Of a DNA stretch of 64,000 bases, positions 33,478 to 44,726 are shown one piece after another. The DNA lies in the NCBI GenBank assembly GCA_019426215.1, contig CM033408.1, positions 25,709,953 to 25,773,952 on the forward strand. The letters run 5' to 3'. The DNA is from Buddleja alternifolia. Its lineage: Eukaryota; Streptophyta; Magnoliopsida; Lamiales; Scrophulariaceae. Made by a program: the position numbers and the translations under genes. The notes under the pieces were generated by a model, which saw only the letters and a list, made by a program, of their open reading frames with translations, was not told the DNA's origin and ran no database searches. The first letter of the stretch is position 1; each line of letters begins with the position of its first letter.

Positions 33478-33945
33478 CTGTATATCAGCAAATATAAATA
33501 TAAAGTTAGACATAACATGAACAAAAATTATGACTTCATGATGTTGAAGTTTGTTTGAAAAGAAAATAAGAGAGGAGGAAATAAGGTTTTAGCCTTCACT
33601 CTTGTACCAGCAATTTCCTATAACCGAACCGAAACTCAATCTAATTATTAAAAAAAAAAAAGGAAGAGAAAAGATCGAAACCCGATCGAGTTGAACACCC
33701 AAAAGAAGGGACATTTAATTCTTTATAAACCCATTTTTTTTTTTTTTGGATGTTTGTTTGATGTGGGGAAGGCATCTCATAGACAAGCTGAAAATCAATC
33801 ATAACTAAAGGTGCCACTAATCCAACTGATCTAACAAGTATGAAAATGTAAATTTAGTGGAAAAGTACTTTTGGACTTGCAAGTAGATCATAGAGAAACA
33901 ATATGTAAATATTGAGGAGGTTGAAGAATGAATTGGTGTACATAC
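33478..33945 (-). other. Possible intron near the 3' end of the F-box gene
   Basis: On the minus strand a GT donor at 33945-33944 follows ACTGAGAG, and an AG acceptor lies at 33479-33478. Joining them gives a stop codon right after the junction, so this would be an intron at the end of the coding region. It is only a prediction from splice consensus. Confidence 0.4.
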
Positions 33946-35174
33946 CTCTCAGTTACCCTCGAGGGTGAGGGCCTTTTGGAGAGAGGAATAGAGAGAGAAT
34001 CGAAGATGGACACATAGCTGGGAACAAAAGTAAAAACATTGAAATCTACTTTCGTCCTATAATTATCTTCGAACTTGTGTGTCCTCACATCAAAGAATAC
34101 TAAAGTACGGTTATTTGAAACCATCAATATGTCCCCGCTACCCATTACTTGCAGTGGCCGTAACTTCGCCCTACAGAATTCAGGGGGCCTCTCTTGGCAA
34201 GTGAATTTTTTGACCCAATCGCGGGTACCCTTGTTCGTCGTCATCATCATCCATATATCAAGATGATCCCCAGTATTATCAATCAAGCAGAGACAATCTC
34301 CAACAACTCCAATACCCATAAAATCACGACTTGTTAGCCTATGCTCATCAAAACTTGGAGGCGCATTAATTGTCCCCAACTTTTCGCTCTCGAAATCAAA
34401 GGAAACTATGAAATCAGATTGATAATCGTTGTCTTGACAAAGCCAATATCCAATCCCATTTATGAATGCGTAACTACAATCCCAGCGAATAACATTATCC
34501 AAATCAGGTGATTGGACACGTCTGAAAGAGGTCGAACCAACTTCGTGAATATTAGCTCCTCCATAGTCTAGAACCTCACCAGGTGCACTTAAGTAATTGA
34601 AAAACCTTAGAAGCTTATACTTTCTACTAATAGGACTAAATCCCAACCACATACTCGCAGTCGACGTGGTTCTCCAGTTACCTTTAGGAAGCCTAAAACA
34701 TTCATTCGTAATCGGATTGCACATTAAAGACCGATGGAGGGCAGAAGACTTTACAGCAAAATAAATCAGCCCATTACAGGCATTGACAAGAGCATATTCA
34801 TTTATTGATTCAGAAGATGAATCATGAACCGCCGCCGACGACAACGACGGTGGAATAATGAATAGGGGACTACCCATTACTCCTCGTGATTCGGAGGAGG
34901 GAGGAGGATCGATTAAATCGAGTTGAGCGTCAACTATGTGAACAAAGGGAAGTAGGCGTTTAGAGGTTTTGTTGCTGAATTGGATGATGAGATTGATCAT
35001 CTGGGTAGGGGGGTTTTGAGACTGTAAGGCGGTGAAGAAGTATGGGTTTTTGTCAATAGATGCCATATCCAGAAAAGTTTTGCACACGCACTGGCAAGTG
35101 GCGAGGGTTTTGAATGGTAATTTTGATAGGATTCGTTCCAGGTTCTCCGCTGGTAATTCCATTAATTCCACCAT
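33888..35174 (-). CDS. F-box protein with C-terminal F-box-associated domain
   Basis: A 428-residue frame starts at ATG 35174. Residues 3-45 are an F-box (LPAENLERILSKLPFKTLAT, then CQCVCKTFLDM), which would bind SKP1 in an SCF ubiquitin ligase. Residues about 125-390 look like the F-box-associated interaction domain: NACNGLIYFAV, CNPITNECFRLP, GFSPISRKYKLLRF, then FDFESEKLGTINAPPSF. That region would select the substrate, which is unknown. This is the only intact host-like gene in the window. A consensus donor (GAGAG|GTATGT on the minus strand, intron from 33945) and an acceptor ATACAG at 33483-33478 suggest the true protein may end just after VTER, with the last residues read from intron. 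A Mutator-like element begins about 120 bp upstream of the start. The gene is probably functional; no specific ortholog is claimed. Confidence 0.88.
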   Translation of the reverse strand: MVELMELPAENLERILSKLPFKTLATCQCVCKTFLDMASIDKNPYFFTALQSQNPPTQMINLIIQFSNKTSKRLLPFVHIVDAQLDLIDPPPSSESRGVMGSPLFIIPPSLSSAAVHDSSSESINEYALVNACNGLIYFAVKSSALHRSLMCNPITNECFRLPKGNWRTTSTASMWLGFSPISRKYKLLRFFNYLSAPGEVLDYGGANIHEVGSTSFRRVQSPDLDNVIRWDCSYAFINGIGYWLCQDNDYQSDFIVSFDFESEKLGTINAPPSFDEHRLTSRDFMGIGVVGDCLCLIDNTGDHLDIWMMMTTNKGTRDWVKKFTCQERPPEFCRAKLRPLQVMGSGDILMVSNNRTLVFFDVRTHKFEDNYRTKVDFNVFTFVPSYVSIFDSLSIPLSKRPSPSRVTERYVHQFILQPPQYLHIVSL

Positions 35175-35292
35175 TCTTGACTTGATTGATTACTGCTCCG
35201 AGGAAGAAGAAACTAAAAGGGAAGAGATTATTCGGACAGAAGTACAGAACTGGGGAAGAAGAAGAAGAGAAGAAATCTAAATGTAATTTAAC

Positions 35293-35875
35293 GAGTAAAA
35301 TCCAATTTACCCATAGACCTAATTATTCAAAAACCCCCGTGTGATATAAAAATTCACAGAACACCCCCCTATGAAAAAAATAAAGGTACAACTTACCCCT
35401 TTACGCGCGCCACTCGCGCAATTTGCGAGTAGTTGTGATTTTTCTGCCTTTAAAAGACCAATTTACCCCTAATCTATCACCATTGATCTCATAAGATAAA
35501 TCTGACGGTTTATATTAAATACCTATCTATTTATTCAATTTAATATTTTAAAATTATATAAAAGATATTTGAATATATATATACACACCTCTCTGTGCAA
35601 TCCTCCCACCACCACCACCGTCGGCCGCCGCCGCTGCCGCCACTTCATCCCCAAATCACCACCCAAACCCACCACTAATTCCACCATTTCAGCCTCCAAA
35701 ACCACCACCATCTCTACAATTTCAGCCCCCCAAAACCACCACCCAACAACCCCTGCCTATCCTACAAATTGCCCCCGACACCATAACTGGAAATCAGACA
35801 GTTTGAAATGATCACCACCAACACCATTGCCACCGACACCATAATTGGATATATTTTACACTATTTAATTGCAAG

Positions 35876-35913
<38 letters not shown>

Positions 35914-36508
35914 CACACACACACATCACCACCGATGGCCTCTGTAAGTATGCAAATTACATCACCACCGATGGCCTCTGTAGGTATACAAATATTTAAA
36001 ATGATATATATATATATAGTAAATTAATTAATGTGTGATGAGTGAGATAATTAAGTTTAATTCAGATTCTAGCTTTGTTCCGCCGTTGATATATTCTGTA
36101 ATGGAGAGTTCAAGAGATTTGGCCGGTGGTGGTGGTGGCGGTGGCGACGGTGGAGTGATCGGGATTTGAAGGTCTGACCTTTGGCTTGGATGGTGGGAAA
36201 AGAGGAAAGGTGGATTAGGGTTTTGGGGAAGAAGATAATTGGGGAAGAAGGTGAAAAAAAATATAAATATAAATATAAGATAATTATAGAAGTATAAAGT
36301 AAATTAAAATTAAATAAGATATAGTGTAAATATCTTTAAAAGGTAAGGGTATTTTTGTCTTTGCAGTAAAATTTGTGGTGTAAAATACTCAAAGGGGGCG
36401 GTGTGTATAATTTAAAAATTCGTAGGGGGGTGGTTTGTGAATTTTTTTATCACAGGGGGTTTTTTGAAGAATTTCATATATCACAGGGGGGTAAATAATA
36501 TTAAACTC
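35293..36508. mobile_element. Mutator-like element in the F-box upstream region
   Basis: Flanked by a perfect 10-bp duplication, gtaatttaac (35283-35292 and 36509-36518). The left end reads gagtaaaatccaatttaccc; the right end in reverse complement starts gagtttaat and reaches tttaccccc and ctgtgata. The arms share several C-run blocks (aaaacccccgtgtgat left; its inverse right). No transposase is present. It contains a 33-bp tandem pair (from 35924 and from 35959, sharing catcaccaccgatggcctct) and a TC/TA/CA microsatellite. The P- and T-rich frame at 35569-35811 is low complexity. Confidence 0.82.
35879..35925. repeat. (TC)n(TA)n(CA)n microsatellite
   Basis: Three adjoining dinucleotide runs inside the Mutator-like element. 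Confidence 0.9.
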
Positions 36509-36518
36509 GTAATTTAAC

Positions 36519-37040
36519 CTAGAGAGAGAGAGAGAGAATGACAGTACGAGGACGGCGAGGGAGAGTTATATGTCATATATATATATATATATATAGATAA
36601 GATTGATAGGGTTTTGTGTCCGAATCAGAGTTGGAGTAGTAATCCTACAACTACAATTAGATTTGGTCTAGCATTGAATTTTCTCAGTCCTACTCAAAAT
36701 CTAACACGATTCCAATTCAGCTTTTACACTCATGTATAAGAATTATACCTCTCTTTTTCCCTTTTCCTCTTTTGATTGTTTTGCTACCATCTATGATATG
36801 CGGACACGGATACGGACATGACACGAGACATGAATACGTGAATTGTTAAAAGAATTAGTACATAGTCACGGCTAAAACATGAATATTCATGTGTATTTTT
36901 TTTCTCTCTCAATAGTTGGACACGGCCACGACGCGTGTCCAACACTGCACGATATGAATTTTCGGTGTGTTCGTGCATCATAGCCTATCATCAATCTGCA
37001 ACCAATTTCTCCAAAATAAAATAAGATTCATCGCTATTTT
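36519..37040. mobile_element. Spacer with a short GGACACGG-type TIR remnant
   Basis: Between 36791 and about 36983 the ends read ctatgatatgcggacacgg and, in reverse complement, ctatgatgcacgaacacacc. These resemble the ends of the element at 17769-18312, with the same gacacgg repeats. No clear target duplication was found, so this is probably a decayed short relative. The rest (36519-36790) holds a (TA)n run near 36578 and no gene. Confidence 0.5.
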
Positions 37041-37640
37041 TAGGGATGGCAATTGGGCTTGGCAAAATTCGCTATCCGCTCCATTTAACTTTATTGATAC
37101 CCACAACTCTCCTCGCCCTACTTCCTGCCCCTCCCCGCCAAATACCCAACGGGTTCAGGTTTTACCCGTTAAACCAGAATAAGTCATGAAAATTTATTAG
37201 TTAATCCAACCTTCAATCATCAGAACCGAATTCGAAGCATCCAACAACTAATAAATTTACAATATAGACAAATATCTTGAAAATTCACACAAACAATAAT
37301 CAAATCAGTAATAAGAAATGAATTTTTGTCTCTTTACGAGACTTTTCAACTTAGTCTTCACCAATCAATTTTGGTTAACAAATAAAATTTAATAAAAAAA
37401 ATAAAAAAAGAGTTAAGTTGTGCAATTTTTAAGTTATGTTGAAAATATTAAATAAAAATTAAAAATATATTCATTAGAATAATATTAACGGGGCAGGTTG
37501 CACCATACCCACTACCCGCCCAATACCATGTCGGTCATAGATTTGATAATTATAACCCACACCATAACCCACCCAAATCGGCCCCGCTGGGATGGGTTTG
37601 GGATGAATACCCGTCTAATCCTGCCCCATTGTCATCCCTA
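37041..37640. mobile_element. hAT-type non-autonomous element with 8-bp target duplication
   Basis: The ends are tagggatggcaattgggc and, in reverse complement, tagggatgacaatggggc. The flanks are gctatttt at 37033-37040 and 37641-37648, a perfect 8-bp duplication. The arms carry acccg/cgggt motifs and the middle is AT-rich. No transposase. Confidence 0.92.
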
Positions 37641-37963
37641 GCTATTTTACTATCATTTATCAACGTGAGATGGTACAAATATGTTGTTTGTTTTGGATTA
37701 ATATATTTTAATAGGAAACTGATAAAGGCATTTTCATTTAGGTTTCACCACATAGAAAAAAGTGCCCTTTAAACTATTAAATGCAATTCTTATCATTTTA
37801 TTTGACAAAATAATTTTTAAGCACTTCTCCAATCAAAATGTAGAATAAGTATTTCTAAATTTGATGGTTCATAATTTTAAAATTTAAATGACGGATAATT
37901 GGTAAAAAAATATAGATAGAAAGAAAAACTTTTACTTATTTCTTTACACCAAATTGAGATATA

Positions 37964-39490
37964 TGTTATTTTATTTTGGATAAAATACGGAATCAAACAA
38001 ATAATATAGTAAAAATAAGATCGTCTTCACAGAGAAGGTTATCAAGTACCAAACGAAGGTTATCCTATTATTTAGAGAGTGTTTGGCTAAACTTATAAGC
38101 TCCTCTAAACATCTTAGAAGATGTTTTAGAGCTTATAAGCTCTATAAATTTGTTTGATAAGTTTTTTTAAAAAACAGCTTATAAGACTAAAAAATAAGAT
38201 GTTTGGGTCTTATAAGCTGTTTTTAAAAAAGTAACTCAACCCCACATTTTTTTAAACATCTTATAAGATGTAGGAGCTTATAAGATGTTTTGGATAAGCT
38301 TAGCCAAACACCCTCTTAGATTATCGATTATAAGAGATGTGATTTTAACTAATTAAAAGCAGAAATTAATAAAAGCATAATTAATAATAAATAATTAAAA
38401 CAGAGATAATTATCACGAATAATCAATTAACGAAAAGCCTAGGGACTAAGATTCGTCAAGGTATTTCTTCAGATTATTGACTTTCAATGGATTATCGTTC
38501 TTGCTTAAATTAAAGACCCAATTTCCTTAAATACATGAATGCTCTCCCGAGATCTTCATGAGTACCCAACTAATTAATTACCGTCACTCCCATGATCAAT
38601 AACTGATTTAGATGAATCCATTAAGTTCTATGAATATTGTTTAACTAGCCTCATGCAAAATTACCAATATCCCTATTAAGCAATTTACACATGTCTATTA
38701 AATCTGAACCGATAAACTAATTCACCTCCCGGTACTTCTTAATTCATCTTAAATCATGTAATTGGTGATCAAACAATTACAAGCATTAAACACTCATTAA
38801 TAGATAAACAAAACAAGAATCAAATCCATAAATCATCAATAATCCAAATTAATAAGCAAGACTACATCTTCAATCCTAGAAAATAATTTAGCTATGCATA
38901 ATTAAAGAAAAACAAGAAATAAATTGCATAAACATAAAAATACTCATGTTTAACTATGGAGGAATAGATAAATCCAACTTGAGAAGATAAAAGCTTCCAA
39001 ATCCAAGAAATCCTCTCCAAGTCTTCTTTTCTTTCTCTCCAAGTCTTCTTTTCCAAGAATATGACTCTCTAACCTATACTCTAGCCTAAAAAAGTTTTTT
39101 TCTCTTTCCAAAAATTAAAAGGAGTCTTAGATACATAAAATAGGCCCATCCAAGTCATAAAATCGGTTCATGAAAATTATAAAAATCCGCAGCTGCACAA
39201 CTGTGCAGAATTTTTCCTCTTAATTTTTCTTCAATGAAACTTTTTCTTGTGGCCTCCTATCTATTGCATTTGTTCAAGTCCTTTTGGTTAGCCTTCATTA
39301 TTCTCGTAAGAAATACTCCTTCAACTCATCAAAACCATCGCTTTTATGCCTACAAAAGCATTAAAACGACTTAGAAATAAAAATACATAAATTAGCCTAA
39401 AAATAACGGAAAAGAGAAACTACAAGGCATAAAATAAAGATAAATGTGAGGTAAAACATGATAAAAATATGTAAAATATGCAACCTAAGA
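37964..39490 (-). repeat. 3' LTR of a second, older Athila-like element
   Basis: On the minus strand it matches the LTRs at 2213 and 8283, starting at 39490 after a purine tract (aagtgtggggtg in reverse). It is diverged throughout. It keeps one CTGCACA/TGTGCAG dyad (39193-39208) and has a different end, ...AAATAACA at 37964. A Tourist-type MITE at 38075-38315 lies within it. The length without the MITE is about 1.28 kb. Confidence 0.85.
38075..38315. mobile_element. Tourist-type MITE inside the Athila-like LTR
   Basis: The ends gagagtgtttgg and, in reverse complement, gagggtgtttgg are inverted repeats with one mismatch. TTA flanks both sides (38072-38074 and 38316-38318), and the uninterrupted LTRs elsewhere have a single TTA at this spot. 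TTA duplication and a GTGTTTGG end fit PIF/Harbinger (Tourist). The interior repeats cttataag and can fold on itself. Confidence 0.88.
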
Positions 39491-40833
39491 AACACCCCAC
39501 ACTTAACGTTTACTCGTCCTCGAGTAAATCTAAATAAAACAAAAACAAAAATAAAAACAAAGATAACACCACTTTCATAGGGAACACGATCGCACTTAGC
39601 ATGTGCAACAAGCCTTTAAACTCCTAGGTTACCCCTAGTGGATGAGTTTTGTCTCGTGAGGATTTGCAGAGAATATACCAACAAAATTCATGACATGCGT
39701 CTATCTGTCATCATTGTTCATCAAATCAGCAACGAGTCACAACATTTATTACTCCCCACAATCATCACACATAAACCAATAAACACATAGAATCAGTATT
39801 TTTCAACAACATGAACATCTTTACTCTCAAGTCTTCACATTACTCCCAAACAAGTTCGATTTAATATGCATCCATTCCTGCGCGATATATGAATTCTAGC
39901 AAGGGAACATTTCAGTTATTTCAAGCAAAAACACAAACAACTATCATAATTCATCCTCATTCGCTTTCCTTCATTCAAAATCTATCAATCAGTGCAATGT
40001 CTCACTAGTCAAGCTTTCTATGTCACCCTTGTAACGAGTTTTGGGCTAATGACTCTCAAACCAGTCGGTTTTAAGGCACTAGGTGTCAAGACACCCCAAC
40101 GGACTTAATCACTCGAGTGACAAAGGCTAGAAACAAAATTGAGTGATTTTAGCATTCAATGGCCACTGAATCAACCCTTTTTTTTCTTTTTTTTTCTCGA
40201 TTTTTTTTCGTTGCTTCTTCAATTGCTTCTTCAACTTTCTTCAAAATATCACCATCTATACCAAAAATATGTAATTGCTTTATCTCCTCGATCAATTCTT
40301 TTTACTAGAACTCGTGTGTAGTGTGTAAAGATGCATAAAAATTTCACAAAGATGCATAGAAATTTCACAATTTTCAGACTCAGTGATCAAACTCAATAAA
40401 AAGAGTATCCATGTACAGAAATTAGATTCACATGTTTATATAGTCAAGAGTTCAAATATGGGAACACAAATATTGTGAACAAGTTAACCAAATTTCAGCA
40501 ACAACTCAACATATGCCCAATCCTTTCACCAATTAACCACATTACCCCACACTTAAGTAATTCAATATATTCTAATCACAGCATGCAAGCAACCACCCCA
40601 CACTTAAAATAACACATTGTTCTCAATGTACTTAAGTGAAACCGATATGCATGGACAAAAGCATAATGAAATTAAAATAAGAGCGAAAGAAATACTCCCC
40701 TATATGCATGTGCATGATGACCCAGGAGTCGTTAGTGTGAAGCTCATTGGGGCGGCAGTGGTGGAGGATGGAAGTTCACGAACTGGAAATATGCTGACAA
40801 CTGTCGCATCATCTTTGTCTGAGTCCGCTGAAT
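39491..40833 (-). other. Non-coding interior of the older Athila-like element
   Basis: Reads as the reverse of about 7140-8282 in the young element. Shared blocks include the tcgaggacgagtaaa region, the taggggtaacctagg region and the gacaccta-type block. No gene is supported. Confidence 0.8.
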
Positions 40834-41493
40834 TTATGCAACAGTAGACTCAAGGTTGGCTAAAGCAGTAGTGGGAACCAAGGTACTACTCTCGGGATGA
40901 TCATTGAATGAAGGCTCCTGAGTACCACCCTCTTCTGCCAAATGAATCGGGTCCCGCGGGTGTCTCATGAAGACGCAACACCCTCGTCTGTCAAGTCGCA
41001 GAAGCTTCATGTCACAGAGATACTGATAGTCAATGGTCAACGGCCCCGGAATGGGCTTCAGGTCTGTCTTATGTCGATCAAAAGCTTCTACACTTTTTGC
41101 AATGCGTGTAATCAAACCACCTATGAGAATTTAACCCTTATGCTGCCTTGATACTTGAACAATATGTGCAATGAAATTTTTTGTCAAATCACATTTTTCA
41201 CCATGGTGGAGACAATAGAGGACATAGAGCTCCTTAGAAGACACTTTCCCACATGATCCTCTGCCAAATATAGTAAATGCTAGTACCCTATGAAAATACC
41301 GAAGAGTATAATCAACAATATTTGAGGCATTAGAATGATGACCGGAGTAAGTCGCATTTGGCAATCGAGTGATCTCTTGCCAAAACTCAGTCTGTTGCTC
41401 CTTGTTCAACTCTTCCAGTCCACTAGTAGGGCACCCAAAAATATGAGCTAATTCCGGTTTCGTGAGCGAATATAAAGTTAGAAGTCCTAAAAG
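40834..41493 (-). pseudogene. Athila-type ORF downstream of pol
   Basis: On the minus strand one frame runs from about 41493 to a stop at 40834-40836, broken by a single TAA (41131-41133). Visible motifs are LTKPELAHIFGCPTSGLEEL, FWQEITRLP, DYTLRYFHRVLAFTIFGRG, SSKELYVLYCL and ILIGGLITRIAKSVEAF. The pattern R-Y-x-H-R-V-x-A-x-T-I-F-x-R, then E-L, matches the Athila ORF found between integrase and the 3' LTR, whose function is unclear and which is sometimes called env-like. The 5' part, pol and gag of this element are missing. The young element at 2213-9633 lacks this ORF entirely. The lineage call is fairly sure; the function is not known. Confidence 0.7.
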
Positions 41494-41945
41494 CTAGAAA
41501 AAATGTGAGAATATCGTCAAATCACATTACACATAGTTATAGGAGTGAACCCAATCTATCCACCTAGAATAATAACTAGTTTTATTTTTGGTAAATATAA
41601 TGAAAATGTAATTGTCAATTTTATCGAAAATAAAATAATATTTATACTAACTTTGTTCCAAATAATTAAATATATGTGTTTGTGACATCTACAATCCTCT
41701 TTTTTTTTACTCATTATCTATGGTAATTATTCGTCAATAAATTTTAAAGTTATGAACTATCGAATTTTGAAATACTTATTTTACATTTTAGTTAGAAAGT
41801 GTTATAAAACTAATTTGTCAAATAAAATGATAAAGAATTACATTTAATATATTAAAGGGTATTTTTGTCTATATGGTAAAATTTAAATAAAAGTGGAGTT
41901 CATATAACACAATGTGGAGTGTCTTTATCAATTCTCATCTTAATA

Positions 41946-43531
41946 TTATGTTAAAAAGTAGGCTGGAAAAAAGCGGACAAAAATACAAACATGGTTAGTT
42001 TATAATATTTAGATGAGTGAATAAATTACTATTCAAGAATTATTCGGGGGCAAGAGTACAAGTCATTTTTACATGATATATCTATCATACTTTTAATCAT
42101 CAAATAATATTTATAATAAGATAAAATATTTATAAATAAAATATTATTTATTTCTAGATAGTTGTTTTAACAAATATATGCTTTTTGTGATAAATTGTTG
42201 GAAGAATTCGTAGGATGATAGATGTGGAGGAAATATGGATTTTTATTTTATTTTAGGGGCAATATTGTACTTTTTAAAAAACGCTAATTGATAATCATTT
42301 CTAATTGCAAACACTCCACTGCAACTTTTTTTTACTTTTTGCTTGTTTTTGCAAACACTATCTTACTACTTTTTAACTAATTCTGTTTATTTTTCACTTA
42401 TAACCACTTTTCCATAAGCAGTTGTGTTTGCAAACACCCCCAAAGTGTAAGTGTCAGTACATTTACGAGAAGTTACGAAACGATACCACCTCTAGTTACC
42501 CTATTAACTAAATAACTCCTTATTGTAGGAAAAAAAAAAAACTAAATAACCCCTCGAATTTTTCTTTTAAATAAAAAATAGATGAAATTTTTTAAATCTA
42601 AAGTACAAAGCCAATTAGTTTTTCATACGAAAACGCTAATTTATTTGCATTGAAATTTATCATTTAAAATCCAAAACTCTAAACATGAATTTCTATACCA
42701 GGAAAAAAAAAGGTTAATTGTAACTGTTAAATTTTATGGACAGGTACATCCATAAATTTATTAAATTTAATGTAGATTTTTTGACCAAAAATTGGTGGAA
42801 TTAGTCGTTAAAATTGAAAATATTATCAAAAGTTTTAGATATAAAGAATTATTTTATGGGGTTTCGAAATTGTTACTTTAAAAAAGTAAAAGTGGGTGTT
42901 TGATTTAGGTGTCAATATACTTCATATTGATAGCGGGATCATTTTATAATGGATCAAGAGTATTGCCTTGTACAAGTACATCTGCATTATCATAATAAAG
43001 AATTGTACAAGTATAACTGGGGTAATGGTATTGGCGATTGCACATCTATCGACTTATACGCAGCCAACATGTCAGAGATGTATTGTCTGTCTCATCTTTA
43101 TGCTTCCTGTCTCTAGTGTTGTTCCACTAATTTGTGTAATAATGTCCTTGAGTTAGAATCTTTAGACAATTCTTTGCTCACAATTGACGTATTCTCAATT
43201 TTTTTCCTTTTTAAGCTTCACATGGTTGCCCCGACCTTTGGGTCGGTCTGATACTACTCAAGCTGGGAACATTTATGGGAAGCGTAAGACTAGCTCTCTC
43301 AAGGAGAGTTTTTCTATACCTAGGGCTCCAACCTGAGATTCCTGATTAAGAAAATAGAGGCATGTACTACCTCAATTAATTCCCTTTCGTTACGTCTTCA
43401 AATTAATCTCTACGATTGTATGACAATATGACACGATTGATGGGCCAAATGATTATGTTACAGGTGTGGGCCAATTGCTAATTGGACAGACCCAAACACC
43501 AGCCAAGAAAGCCTTTCCGGCCGCATATTTA
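41946..43531. other. Intergenic stretch with possible old MITE remnant
   Basis: AT-rich, no supported gene. Near 42410-42435 the run gtttgcaaacacccccaaa looks like the end of a GTGTTTGC-type MITE, but no partner end was found. The 62-residue frame at 42968-43156 has hydrophobic stretches but no recognisable domain. Confidence 0.45.
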
Positions 43532-43818
43532 AGGCCTGTTTGCGAAAGCTTGTACTTTTGAAGAAGTGCTAAATTTTAGAGAAAGTTGTAAAAAGTAGCT
43601 GAAAAGTTAAAGTTGAGTGTGTTTGCAAAATTTGCTAAAAAACAGAAAAAATTGAAGAAGCTGGTAGAAGTACCTAAGAACCTGCTTCTAAATTCTGTTT
43701 TTTTCCAGCTTTTTTTAAGTGAAGCAGAATCAGAAGTAGTGAAACCAAATAGCAAAAAGCAGCTTAAATCCAGCAAAAAGATGAGAAGTGCTTCTGAGAA
43801 GCTTTGGCAAACAGGCCT
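43532..43818. mobile_element. Tourist-type MITE
   Basis: The ends aggcctgtttgc and gcaaacaggcct are perfect 12-bp inverted repeats that extend, imperfectly, into gaaagctt / aagctttg. TTA flanks both sides (43529-43531 and 43819-43821). This fits PIF/Harbinger. The two opposed short frames inside come from the inverted arms. Confidence 0.88.
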
Positions 43819-43834
43819 TTAGTATAGGGCTCTT

Positions 43835-44000
43835 TAATGTTTACTTGTTTTATTATGAGCTAGTTTTATTATTAGTTGTAATTTTTCAGCATTTTTTTCC
43901 AAGAATCAGTTGGATTTTAATGTTTACTTGTTTTATTATGAGCTAGTTTTATTATTAGTTGTAATTTTTCAGCATTTTTTTCCAAGAATCAGTTGGATTT
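43835..44000. repeat. Perfect 83-bp tandem duplication
   Basis: Two copies with period 83 (43835-43917 and 43918-44000) show no differences, each running from aatgtttacttgttttatta to agttggattt. This is a recent duplication or slippage event directly beside the Tourist MITE. Confidence 0.92.
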
Positions 44001-44570
44001 CGTATTGCAGTAGCCAATAGGTTTACATTATGTTTGATTCAAGGATTTTGGTGAAGAAAAGAAACGAAAAATGAAAAGGAATTGTTTAATATTAAATTTT
44101 TCCTTTTATTTTTTTTTCTTTTCTCTTTCTCTGGAAATTAAACAAGCGGAAAGCCCTAGATTACAAAATTTTTTGCATTTATCGAAACCAAAGTAATTTC
44201 GTAGTTCTTTTGATTTTTTTTGGATTGGGGGGGGGGGCGGGAATTCCTAACAATACACAGCCAAGCTATCTTTTGAACTAGCAAAGCCACTAAGTGATTC
44301 TACTAAGATAGAACATTATCCGCCAATTTCATTGTCGAAAGAATGGTAGGACAATCAAAATTAATGGATGTTTACGAGCCCAAATCCGTCTCTGTTTTAG
44401 TGAGAATTTTCACGTTTTAACTTCGACTTCTTCTCATCTCAGATAACATTTATCCACTAAAATCTAATACAACACATCTAATCCATATATATATATTTTG
44501 TATTAAATAAAAAAGGAAAAGGAAAAAGATAAAAAAAATGGGGAACAGCAATCGTCTTCCCCACCTCCCA
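44001..44570. other. Intergenic stretch
   Basis: Poly-T and a poly-G run (44226-44237). No gene supported. Confidence 0.45.
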
Positions 44571-44622
44571 TACACACACACGCACAGTAATACACACACA
44601 CACACACACACACTCATATAAT

Positions 44623-44659
<37 letters not shown>

Positions 44660-44677
44660 AAAGCCACACACAGTAAT

Positions 44678-44726
<49 letters not shown>

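Larger units (their letters stand above)
37714..41936. mobile_element. Mutator-like long-TIR element holding an Athila-like insertion
   Basis: 37714-37925 and the reverse complement of about 41720-41936 align over roughly 210 bp: gataaag(g/a)ca at the outer end, then attaaatg.aattct, atcattttatttgacaaa, aataagtatttc, gttcataa.tttaaaattta. The flanks attttaata (37705-37713) and atcttaata (41937-41945) are a 9-bp duplication with one mismatch. Long arms and a 9-bp duplication fit the Mutator superfamily. No transposase remains between the arms. Most of the interior is the Athila-like fragment 37964-41493, presumably inserted later. Confidence 0.6.

Noticed and set aside
35569..35999. Frames of 63-80 residues rich in P, T and S
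   Set aside because: Derived from CCA repeats and the TC/CA microsatellite within a transposable element.
43200..43320. Possible structured RNA gene (ccgacctttgggtcgg hairpin)
   Set aside because: A short hairpin exists, but no tRNA, 5S, snRNA or 7SL features follow and no flanking promoter boxes could be identified.
43576..43822. Opposed frames of 66 and 69 residues
   Set aside because: They arise from the inverted arms of the Tourist MITE.
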